Shown: one piece after another, positions 25,730 to 33,392 of the stretch
How the letters are laid out: every line of letters begins with the position of its first letter
Position numbering within the stretch: position 1 is the stretch's first letter
DNA from: Clostridium pasteurianum DSM 525 = ATCC 6013
Lineage (GTDB): Bacteria > Bacillota > Clostridia > Clostridiales > Clostridiaceae
DNA length: 64,000 bases
Assembly: GCF_000807255.1 (NCBI RefSeq)
Contig: NZ_CP009268.1
Coordinates: forward strand, 4,184,384 to 4,248,383
Direction of reading: 5' to 3'
The notes under the pieces: generated by a model
Database searches by the model: none
What the model was told of the DNA's origin: nothing
The model's input: only the letters and a program-made list of their open reading frames with translations
Program-made: the position numbers and the translations under genes

Positions 25730-26650
25730 TTGTTAAAAAAATTTATCTTATCTATTGTTGTATTATCAATGCTGCTAACTCTATCTTCCTGCGGCACCAA
25801 CTCCACTGCCAATAATTCTACTGCTGATACTACATCAAAAAAACTCAAAGTTGTAGTTTCCTTTAATGCCATGCGAGAATTTGTAAGTGCTATTGGTAAA
25901 GACAAAGTTGATATCACTACTATGATACCTAATGGAACAGAACCTCACGAATTCGATCCCAAAATAAAGGATTTTCAGACACTTACTACTGCAAAAGTAT
26001 TTGTATATAGTGGCTTAGGAATGGAAAAATGGGCTGACAAAGCAGTAGAATCAGCAGAAAATAAGAATTTAATAGTAGTGGAAGCATCTAAAGGTGCCGA
26101 TGCTATAAAAAATTCTGATCCTGATGAAATTAAAGAACACGGGGAGTATGACCCTCATATTTGGATTAGCCCAAAAGGTGCCGAATTAGAGTCAAATAAC
26201 ATAAAAGAAGCTTTAATAAAAGCTGATCCATCTAATAAAAATTTTTATGAAAAAAACTATGCAGATTTTAAAAATCAACTTGATTCTTTATATTCTGATT
26301 ATAAATCAAAACTAGAAAATATTCCAAACAAAAATTTTGTAACTGGTCATGCTGCTTTTGCCTATCTTTGCAGAGATTTTAACTTAAAACAAAATAGTGT
26401 AGAAGATGTATTTGCAGAAGGTGATCCAAGCACACAAAAACTGCAAGACCTTGTAAAGTATTGTAAAGATAATAATATAAAAACTATTTTTGTAGAAGAT
26501 ATGGCTAGTCCAAAAGTATCAAACACTCTGGCAAAAGAAGTTGGAGCTAAAACACAAAAAATTTACACCCTTGAAAGCAAAGAGGATGGTTTAGATTATA
26601 TACAAAGTATGAAAACTAATCTTGATGAAATATATAATAGTTTAAAATAA
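25730..26650 (+). CDS. Zinc/manganese-type ABC substrate-binding lipoprotein (ZnuA/AdcA family)
   Basis: 306 residues from TTG 25730, which has GAGGTGAT upstream; the in-frame ATG at 25688 lies inside the palindrome and has no ribosome binding site. The lipobox is 'LSSCGT'. Cluster A-I features are 'MIPNGTEPHEFDP', 'YDPHIWISPKGAE', 'FVTGHAAFAYLCRDF' and 'FVEDMASPKVS', giving the usual His/His/His/acidic metal site. The His-rich loop of zinc-specific members is absent. No cognate permease or ATPase is adjacent, so it must work with a transporter encoded elsewhere. Confidence 0.88.
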   Translation: MLKKFILSIVVLSMLLTLSSCGTNSTANNSTADTTSKKLKVVVSFNAMREFVSAIGKDKVDITTMIPNGTEPHEFDPKIKDFQTLTTAKVFVYSGLGMEKWADKAVESAENKNLIVVEASKGADAIKNSDPDEIKEHGEYDPHIWISPKGAELESNNIKEALIKADPSNKNFYEKNYADFKNQLDSLYSDYKSKLENIPNKNFVTGHAAFAYLCRDFNLKQNSVEDVFAEGDPSTQKLQDLVKYCKDNNIKTIFVEDMASPKVSNTLAKEVGAKTQKIYTLESKEDGLDYIQSMKTNLDEIYNSLK

Positions 26651-26722
26651 TTATAACAAATTTCTAGATTAATTCATATATTGAAGTAAATTAATGTATT
26701 TTTCTAGGAAGGAATAAATACT

Positions 26723-27412
26723 ATGTATTACGAACCTAATAATAGTTATTTTTTTTATCCCTATAATCGTAATAATTCTTATTATAAAAGTAAAGAAATT
26801 AAAACTTTAAGAGTAGATGGCACCAGTAATGTAAAAGCTACTCCAGACACTGCTAGCATTATATTGGGTATTCAAACTGAAAATACAGATTTGGAAACTG
26901 CTCAAAATGAAAATACTATTATAGCTACAAGAGTTATTAATTCTTTAAAATCTATAGGTATTAATGAAGAGAGTATGAATACCGACAGCTATGCCATAGA
27001 ACCTTTATATGACTATATTGACGGTAAACAAACCTTTAAAACTTATAGAGTTACAAATAATATTAAAGTTATCACAATGACCATAAATAGCATTGGCACA
27101 ATTGTGGATACAGCTACTGCAAATGGAGTAAATATTATAAATAATATAAGCTTCTTCTTATCAAATCCAACACCTTACTATAGGAAAACCTTAAATCTTG
27201 CCGTAGAAGATGCTTTAATAAGAGCTAGATCCATAAGTAATAGTCTAGGTGTTACACTAAATGAGACTCCAATAAATATTGTAGAAAGTAGATTTGATCA
27301 GCCATCTTCTAGTGCTAGAAATCCCTTGGTTTTTGCTGCTGCAAGTACTCCCATATTGCCTGGTCAACTTAATATAACTGCTCATATAACGGCAACCTTT
27401 AATTACCAATAA
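26723..27412 (+). CDS. SIMPL (DUF541) domain protein
   Basis: 229 residues. 'TLRVDGTSNVKATPDTASIILGIQT' is the SIMPL signature and 'ARSISNSLGVTL' lies near the end. SIMPL proteins are mostly exported or spore-associated and of uncertain role. This one has an Asn/Tyr-rich N-terminal stretch (about residues 1-22) instead of a signal peptide, so it may be cytoplasmic or a spore protein. GAAGGAAT precedes the ATG. A strong terminator follows. Confidence 0.85.
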   Translation: MYYEPNNSYFFYPYNRNNSYYKSKEIKTLRVDGTSNVKATPDTASIILGIQTENTDLETAQNENTIIATRVINSLKSIGINEESMNTDSYAIEPLYDYIDGKQTFKTYRVTNNIKVITMTINSIGTIVDTATANGVNIINNISFFLSNPTPYYRKTLNLAVEDALIRARSISNSLGVTLNETPINIVESRFDQPSSSARNPLVFAAASTPILPGQLNITAHITATFNYQ

Positions 27413-27490
27413 AACTTATTAATCTAAACTTAGTTGGAGTACAAATTCTAACTAAGAAAACTTTATTAATATGTTTAAAATTTTTCAAAT

Positions 27491-27541
27491 AAAAAAACCA
27501 TGCAAAGTGTATACAACTTACAACCTTACATGGTTTTTTAT
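27491..27541 (+). terminator. Bidirectional terminator between SIMPL and the ABC-type ATPase
   Basis: AAAAAACCATG (from 27492) pairs with CATGGTTTTTT (27529-27539). The A and T tracts allow termination from both convergent genes. Confidence 0.88.
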
Positions 27542-27544
27542 TAA

Positions 27545-28579
27545 TTAGTCAACTTTAAAATAATCTTTTATATTAAAATCAATTTGTTTACCATTTCTAA
27601 GAAGATTTCTCATTTGTAACATTTTATAATCAAATTTACTGAGCATCTCAAGATTATTTTTTTCAACTTTACTGGTATTTATTATTTTATTAATACCTCC
27701 GTTTTTTATTACAATTCTCTTATTTCCCATCAATGCTAAAATAGGATCATGTGTGGACATTAAAACTATTTTTTCTCTCTTCACCAAAAACTCTATAGCC
27801 TTTTTTCTATCTACTCCAGCATTTTCTATTTCGTCTATAAGCACTATAGGTGATTTACTAAGCAGTGCTGTATCAGCTATCATAAGTGCTCTAGATTGCC
27901 CTCCACTAAGCTGTGTAACTGGTACATCTGCCGAAAACTTTTCTCCCGCCAAATCATTTGCACATTTAATTATAGACTTCACTATTTCATCTATATTCTT
28001 AACTCTACGACTTTCTGCATGCCTAGTAATAAATTCCGAAGTTGTTACGTCCATTATAAAATTCATATTTTGAGATAATTGTGCAATAAGCTTATTCTCT
28101 ATAGAAAAACGTTTATCTTCCTCTGGAACCTTACCATTAACAAGTATTTGCCTGCCTGTAGGAGTATCGTTTTGTGCTAAACATTCAATATCTTCTAATA
28201 ACCTGCTTTTACCAGAGCCTGTAGGTCCAACTATTGATATTATTTCTCCCCTATTCAAAGTTATGCTCAAATCTTCTCTTTCTCTAAGCTTGTTGTATCC
28301 TCCAATTATAGTTACAGAATTCACAATACTGCTTTCATCTTCCTTGGTTTTTTCCATATTGTCAATAAAAGAAATAAAATTTTCTAATATCTGATCTCTT
28401 CCAATACCGAGATCATCTAAATTTTCATCTGAAAATTCACTAACCAATTGTTTCATGGTAAGATTCTTATCAAAACTTTTAATACCTGCAGAATTAAAAA
28501 AACTATCCGCATAAGGATATTTAGCAATCACATTTAATATTTTTATATCTAATATTTCATTATTTATGGTATCTTCCAT
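27545..28579 (-). CDS. ABC-type ATPase with N-terminal DUF1858-like domain (modD cluster)
   Basis: 344 residues. Residues about 9-72 resemble a DUF1858/ScdA-N-like domain ('KILNVIAKYPYADSFFNSAG' ... 'LGIGRDQILENFISFI') but lack its Cys residues. The ABC domain has Walker A 'VGPTGSGKSRL' (118-125), signature 'LSGGQSRALMIADTAL' (224 on), Walker B 'PIVLIDEIENAGVD' and 'STHDP'. There is no partner permease in the cluster, so transport is unlikely and a soluble or cofactor-handling role is inferred. The original ribosome binding site lies 1.6 kb upstream, across the IS607 element. The present start retains only AGCAGG. Confidence 0.8.
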   Translation of the reverse strand: MEDTINNEILDIKILNVIAKYPYADSFFNSAGIKSFDKNLTMKQLVSEFSDENLDDLGIGRDQILENFISFIDNMEKTKEDESSIVNSVTIIGGYNKLREREDLSITLNRGEIISIVGPTGSGKSRLLEDIECLAQNDTPTGRQILVNGKVPEEDKRFSIENKLIAQLSQNMNFIMDVTTSEFITRHAESRRVKNIDEIVKSIIKCANDLAGEKFSADVPVTQLSGGQSRALMIADTALLSKSPIVLIDEIENAGVDRKKAIEFLVKREKIVLMSTHDPILALMGNKRIVIKNGGINKIINTSKVEKNNLEMLSKFDYKMLQMRNLLRNGKQIDFNIKDYFKVD

Positions 28580-28589
28580 AAGACTACCT

Positions 28590-28749
28590 GCTACTCAAAA
28601 TATGGTCAAACGTATCCATATTGAGACTTTTACTGCTTCAATGTACTCTGCCTTGCCTCTGCCTTGCCGAAGCTACTACAGTTTGTATAGCACTCCACAG
28701 TCGTTAATTCCCCAAATAGCCTTGGGTACACATATAAGTGCTTGTTTAA
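28590..28749 (-). ncRNA. Putative omega RNA (reRNA) region at the IS607 right end
   Basis: This segment follows tnpB to the element's right end, where TnpB guide-scaffold RNAs are encoded. Its composition is less AT-rich than its surroundings, with short hairpin-forming parts such as CGACTGTGGAGTG. The plus strand has a tandem pair of the 11-mer TCTGCCTTGCC (28647-28668). Assigned by position and family knowledge; no covariance model was run. Confidence 0.45.
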
Positions 28750-29922
28750 TTAAGCTGTCTTATATTTTTTAGCATTAGCTAAATTTATTGAAGCATTTAA
28801 ATCTCTATCTATTGAGGCATTACAATTATCACATTTATATACCCTATCAGATAGTTTTAAATCCTTTTTAATGTATCCACAACAACTACAAATTTTACTA
28901 CTTGCATAAAATCTATCAGCTAATCTTATTTCAATATCATTCTGTTTAGCTTTAGAAATAAGTTTAGTTCTAAATTCATAGAATTTTTGTTGTGATACAG
29001 ATTTAGCTAAATGCCTGTTCTTCATCATTCCCTTAATATTTAAATCTTCTATTGTTATAAATCGTGGTTTTTGATTTATTAAATCACTAACAACTTTGTT
29101 TATATAATCAGTTCTAATGTTAGTAAGTCTTTGATGAAGTTTTTGTACCTTAACTACTTGCTTTTGGATATTTTGACGAGTAACTTCTCCTTTCATTTTC
29201 TTATTTCTTAATTTTAAACTTTCATATTTCCTTGAAAGTTTTCTTTGTTCTCTTTTTAATTTCTTTTCTATCTTTTTAACTTTAGCAGTTTTATTAATGT
29301 TCTTTTTACTATTTCCATTAGAAGAAACTGCAAATTCTTTAAGCCCAGCATCAATACCTATACCTTTAGAAAATGCTTTATCATTTACTTTAATTCCTTC
29401 TTCAACTAATATTGAAACATAATATCTATCTGATTTTTGGCTTATTGTACCACTTTTAACCATTGAATTTACTGGGATATAACCAAATTCTTTAAATCTA
29501 ATCCATCCTAATGTTGGCACTTTAACTCTATGTCTTTCAATTGTCCAATCTGTTTTATTGTTTTTAGGAAAGTACGCTTTTACATCTTGTTTTTTCTTCT
29601 TCTTGAATTTAGGAAATCTGCTTTCGCCCTTAAAAAACTTTTTAAAAGCTTTCTCACCATTCATAATAGCTTGTTTTGTAGCTTTGGAAGATACTTCTTT
29701 AATCCAAACTTTATCTTGATTATTAGGGATATACTCATTGTTAAGTCATTTAGAAAAGTCCATACCACTAATAAACTTCTCTTCTTTTTTATAAACTTCT
29801 TTATTATGGGAGATGTAAAAGTTATATATAAACCTGCTTACACCAATAGTTTGATGAATTTTTTGTTTTTGTTCATCAGTAGGTTTAATCTCTATTTTGT
29901 ATGCTTTTTTCAACTTCTTCAT
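28750..29922 (-). pseudogene. tnpB: TnpB RNA-guided nuclease, nonsense-mutated
   Basis: The frame runs from ATG 29922 (MKKLKKAYKIEIKPT) to TAA 28750, 390 codons, with one in-frame TGA at 29748-29746 (codon 59, where relatives have Trp in 'FSKWLNNE'). The rest is intact: RuvC Asp in 'GIDAGLKEFAVSSNG', Glu in 'FITIEDLNIKGM', zinc ribbon 'CSCCG...CDNC' and the last Asp in 'SIDRDLNASINLA'. A truncated 304-residue ORF begins at 29664 but lacks the N-terminal RNA-binding part, so the nuclease should be inactive unless the stop is read through. Confidence 0.88.
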
Positions 29923-30002
29923 CTTCCTTTATCCTTTTTTATATTTTCTTAAACCATAAATTCTACAACTAAAAACACGAAGTATGGAAATTATATCTTG
30001 AA

Positions 30003-30170
30003 CTAATAATCTTCTATTATTTCATCTACAATAATACCTTTTGCGTTAGCATACTGTTTAAGAAACTCAACTTGATTTTTCAAATTATCTTTTTGATTAG
30101 AAGTTGAAACTCTTGTGTATATAACTGTTCTTTTTTCAGATTTGAATATATTTATATATATTCTTACGAA
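30003..30170 (-). pseudogene. tnpA: IS607 TnpA serine recombinase fragment
   Basis: 56 open codons contain 'RTVIYTRVSTSNQKDNLKNQ' and then 'VEFLKQYANAKGIIVDEII', the catalytic N-terminal segment of IS607 TnpA with its nucleophile Ser in 'RVST'. The MerR-like HTH expected before it and nearly all of the resolvase domain after 'EDY' are missing, and no start codon remains. The element therefore cannot move itself. Confidence 0.82.
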
Positions 30171-30185
30171 CTAACGATATCCTCC

Positions 30186-30869
30186 TTAAAAGGTCATTTT
30201 TTTAATATTGCCATTTTGATACTCTTTTCCTATTTTTGTCTGTCCAAGGCAGTAGGAACAAACCGCTGCAGGCATTGGAAATCTTAATCTTTTATTAGTA
30301 ATCTCATTTATAGTACTATTATCTTTTAATTTTTTGCCTAATTCATAAGCGCCTTGACCTGTTATACCATTTACAAATACAATTTTAGCATTTGGATTTG
30401 CTTGTTTTATTTCAAATGCAAACACTTCTCTTTCTGCTTGAGAAACTATATCTCCTTTAGTAACTACAACTATATCTGCAAATTTAAGCATTGGTCCTAT
30501 TTTTTTAGGTGTATTTATACCAGATAGATTATCGATAACACATACTGCTGGAATTTCTTTTATATGAGGTGAACATCTATTACAAAGTCCTGCACTTTCA
30601 GTTATAAGTATATCTAATCCCTCTTTTACTCCCCATTGTACACATTCTTCAATATTACTTACAAAAAAATGATCAGGACAAAGACTTCCTGATAGTCCAA
30701 CCTTTACAGGCACATTTAATTTTTCATATAAAACATTATCAAAAGATGATAAGCAATCAAATTTAATAACACCAATCTTAGTCCCTTCTGATCTCAAAAC
30801 TTCAATTGTCTTTAAAATTACTGAAGTTTTACCAGAGGATGGAGGCCCTGATACTGTAATTAACTTCAT
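30186..30869 (-). CDS. HypB/UreG/CobW-like metallochaperone GTPase (modD cluster)
   Basis: 227 residues, SIMIBI-class P-loop protein. Walker A 'GPPSSGKTS' is at residues 8-16, the Walker B/switch-like segment is 'DILITESAGLCNRC', the base-specificity motif 'VVTKGD' and a HypB-like 'GITGQGAYELGKKL'. Two CxxC pairs (CNRC near 140 and CSYC near 207) could bind metal. Relatives load nickel or other metals into enzymes using GTP. It lies between the soluble binding protein and the ATPase. The stop codon overlaps an AAGGAGG that now leads into IS607 DNA. Confidence 0.82.
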   Translation of the reverse strand: MKLITVSGPPSSGKTSVILKTIEVLRSEGTKIGVIKFDCLSSFDNVLYEKLNVPVKVGLSGSLCPDHFFVSNIEECVQWGVKEGLDILITESAGLCNRCSPHIKEIPAVCVIDNLSGINTPKKIGPMLKFADIVVVTKGDIVSQAEREVFAFEIKQANPNAKIVFVNGITGQGAYELGKKLKDNSTINEITNKRLRFPMPAAVCSYCLGQTKIGKEYQNGNIKKMTF

Positions 30870-31064
30870 ATAACCACTCTTTCTATATTTTATTTTAGAT
30901 AGAATTCACCAATTAACAATCTAATTCAAAAAATATATTTATGCTAATTCTAATATTAGGCAAGTAATTCATATAACATATTCAATATTTTTACACTTTA
31001 TTATACAATAAAATCGAGTACTAATAAAAATTCATCGCATTACTTGCCTAATTAAATATATCTA
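30870..31064. repeat. Spacer with a 14-bp inverted repeat
   Basis: ATTAGGCAAGTAAT (30955-30968) and its exact complement ATTACTTGCCTAAT (31039-31052) enclose 70 AT-rich bases. No ORF. A minus-strand TATAAT lies inside at about 31003-31011 and could be part of a promoter for the GTPase gene. The arms could form a hairpin between the binding-protein and GTPase genes, or mark a small inserted element. Confidence 0.6.
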
Positions 31065-32081
31065 TTACTTATTGTGCCATTCTTTTATAAACATGGTATT
31101 TGTTGTATTCCTTACTTCTTCCATGTCATTTTCTCTTATATAATCCCATCCCAGCCATTTAAATTTTGCATTTTCTGGCAATTTATTATCAACTTTTGAA
31201 TTTAATGATGGAAAATAACTATCTGCAAGTTTACTTCCCAAGTCTTCGCCCATGACAAAATTTATAAGGGTATCCATTTCTGAAACTTTTGATTCCTTTG
31301 CAATCATGCACATAGGGTTAATAAGTGCTCCATCTTCAGGCCATACTATAGCTACCTTTTCTGCATTAGGACAAGTTTTTGCAAAAAACCAAGACATAAC
31401 ATATATTGCTGCTCCCTCTTGATTCATTGTACCTGCAGTCTTTGACATCTTAGATGGATGCCAAAGGCTCTTGGTATTTTTAACCAATTTCTTTACTCCA
31501 TTTTCTCCATATTCTTTATAGATATATAATACTGCTGAATCACTTAGTTCCTCTGATGTTCCCCCCACTATTATATTATCCTTATAAACAGGATCTAATA
31601 AGTCACCCCAATTCTTAGGCATGGGAAGATCCCCTAATTTTTTCTTATCTACAAGTATTACACTTGGGGACACTCCATACATATTATATACACCCTTAGG
31701 ATCAATACATCCTGCTTCTAAAAACTCCTTATTTATGTTTTTTTCATCTCTAAAATACTTAAAATGTCCTTTGTCTACCAAGTCATTCATAAATCCATTT
31801 CTAAATTCATCTTTAAATCCATTGGCAGCAGCAACATCTGGAAAATCATCTATATTTTTTGCATCCCATATGCTGCTAAGGTCTGCTTTACAACTACAGC
31901 CTGAAGGAACATAACCTTTTAATTTTATGTTTTTTTTATCCCTATGTTCTATTACGGCCTTCTCAAGTTCTTCTTTAAAAGTCTGTCTTACACTACACGC
32001 TATTATCCCCAAAAAATTTAAGTCATTTAAATTACAATCATCATCCAATAAAATACTATCCTCCATTAAATCTAAATCCAT
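31065..32081 (-). CDS. Solute-binding-protein-like protein lacking a signal peptide (modD cluster)
   Basis: 338 residues resembling the iron/sulfate-type periplasmic binding fold (SBP_bac_6/8): 'MPKNWGDLLDPVYKDNIIVGG', 'YGENGVKKLVKN', 'EGAAIYVMSWFFA' and 'KVAIVWPEDGALINPM'. The N-terminus is acidic (MDLDLMEDSILLDDD) with no signal peptide or lipobox, so the protein should be cytoplasmic, which is odd for this fold. Cys residues occur at 'IIACSVRQ', 'SGCSCKAD', 'EAGCIDP' and 'NPMCMI'. AGGAGGG precedes the ATG. It lies 137 bases downstream of modD. Ligand unknown. Confidence 0.78.
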   Translation of the reverse strand: MDLDLMEDSILLDDDCNLNDLNFLGIIACSVRQTFKEELEKAVIEHRDKKNIKLKGYVPSGCSCKADLSSIWDAKNIDDFPDVAAANGFKDEFRNGFMNDLVDKGHFKYFRDEKNINKEFLEAGCIDPKGVYNMYGVSPSVILVDKKKLGDLPMPKNWGDLLDPVYKDNIIVGGTSEELSDSAVLYIYKEYGENGVKKLVKNTKSLWHPSKMSKTAGTMNQEGAAIYVMSWFFAKTCPNAEKVAIVWPEDGALINPMCMIAKESKVSEMDTLINFVMGEDLGSKLADSYFPSLNSKVDNKLPENAKFKWLGWDYIRENDMEEVRNTTNTMFIKEWHNK

Positions 32082-32218
32082 ATTAATACCCTCCTAAAAT
32101 TTTAAGTTTTTAATTTTATACCCTTCATAAGCACTAAACATGAGATGCCTTATATACATAGCTGTATTAACTTTTAATTTATATTTACCTATATATAATT
32201 TATGGATAAAATGATACT

Positions 32219-33073
32219 CTATTTAATTCTCACTATATTAGTTCCAAAGTCAACTGGTTTTCCAAAATAGACCCAAGTAGTTGAAATTGCATCTACTCCT
32301 GTTTTTGCATATTCTTCAACATTATTAGAATTAATTCCTCCTGTGCCTATAAGGGTAATTTTGTAGTCAATATTTCTTACTTCCTCTACCATACTTTTTA
32401 AGTCTTTTGGAGGAATTTTATCAAACTGAATGCCATCCACCCCTGCTTTACTAAATTTTATAGCATCCTCTAAAGACTCAACTTCAACAATAATCTTTTT
32501 TTCACAAGCTTTTGATTTTATATTTTCAAACTGTGAAATTAATCCATCTACTCCATTCATAAAATTCATGTGCTTCTCAAAAATTAATATAGTTTCAGAT
32601 AATCCAAGCCTATGAGGATATGCCCCTCCAGCTATAGCTGATTTTATTGATAATTCTTTAGTACCAGGAAACACTTTTCTAGTAGTAAAGAGTTCTATTT
32701 TAGGATTAATTTTTTTTGCTCTATCAACTAAAGTTCTAGTCCTAGTTGCTATACCTGAACAATATTCAAGTATGTTTGAAGATAACTTCCATGCCATATG
32801 CAAATCCTGGGCGTAACCTTCACCCCCTAATACAACCTCACCTGCTAAAACATTGGTCCCGCTTGGCATATATTCTATAATTTTTATATTTAATTTTTTA
32901 AATATTCTAACAATCTCTTCCGTCCCACTAATTGTTGCATTTTCTCTTGAAATGAACTCTATCTTTCCTTTTTTTTTTCCTATATCTAATATTAAAGTAG
33001 TTAAATCAATATAAGGTATGTCTTCCTTGATAAATTTATCTATAGTATCATCTGTAATATATATTATTATCAT
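32219..33073 (-). CDS. modD: ModD, quinolinate phosphoribosyltransferase-like protein
   Basis: 284 residues from ATG 33073, preceded by GGGG 12 to 9 bases upstream; an in-frame ATG at 33091 is possible. The fold signatures of NadC are clear: 'EYCSGIATRTRTLVDRAK', 'LFTTRKVFPGTKELS', 'AIAGGAYPHRLGLSE', 'VEVESLEDAIKFSKAG' and 'LIGTGGINSNNVEEYAKTGV'. ModD is a NadC paralogue often found beside molybdate transporters, and its reaction is not settled. Here it heads a cluster with a binding protein, a GTPase and an ATPase, but no modABC. A phosphoribosyl transfer to a cofactor precursor is inference. Confidence 0.85.
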   Translation of the reverse strand: MIIIYITDDTIDKFIKEDIPYIDLTTLILDIGKKKGKIEFISRENATISGTEEIVRIFKKLNIKIIEYMPSGTNVLAGEVVLGGEGYAQDLHMAWKLSSNILEYCSGIATRTRTLVDRAKKINPKIELFTTRKVFPGTKELSIKSAIAGGAYPHRLGLSETILIFEKHMNFMNGVDGLISQFENIKSKACEKKIIVEVESLEDAIKFSKAGVDGIQFDKIPPKDLKSMVEEVRNIDYKITLIGTGGINSNNVEEYAKTGVDAISTTWVYFGKPVDFGTNIVRIK

Positions 33074-33091
33074 CCCCTTTTCCCCATACAT

Positions 33092-33392
33092 AATATTAAT
33101 ATTATTATTATACTATATTTGCCTAAATTTTACTGAACTATTCAACCTACTTTTAATGAATTTTCTGAAAAAATTTTGATATGCAGTATGACATATAAAA
33201 TTAATTTTAAATAATTATATAACTAGCTATATTAATTTATACTTTGAAAATACAGATTTTAAGACATATTTATAATTTTCAATATCTGATTACGAAATAT
33301 CTATATATTAATATAAATTATAAACATTTTAATACAAAAATCAAGTTATATATATCAATTAAATATTTGTTATAAGATTTGTATATAGATAT
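33092..33392. other. AT-rich spacer between topB and modD
   Basis: About 300 bases with no ORF, RNA gene or clear repeat. It should hold the modD promoter on the minus strand. No recognised molybdate (ModE) or nickel (NikR) operator was found. Confidence 0.5.

Larger units (their letters stand above)
28587..30180 (-). mobile_element. Decayed IS607-family element
   Basis: It carries a fragment of a serine-recombinase TnpA, a nonsense-mutated TnpB and a structured 3' end. The ends are called at GG dinucleotides (30182-30181 and 28588-28587 on the minus strand), matching the GG core used by IS607. Joining the flanks gives AAGGAGG-TAGTCTT-ATG, an ideal start for the downstream ATPase, which strongly supports these ends. 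The element is about 1.6 kb, shorter than a complete IS607 because tnpA is mostly deleted. Confidence 0.75.

Noticed and set aside
29530-29952. 140-codon plus-strand ORF opposite tnpB
   Set aside because: Antisense shadow of the lysine-rich TnpB N-terminal region, Phe/Leu-rich and without a ribosome binding site.
32219-33073. nadC (quinolinate phosphoribosyltransferase)
   Set aside because: No nadA or nadB beside it, and the sequence pattern and neighbours fit ModD better.
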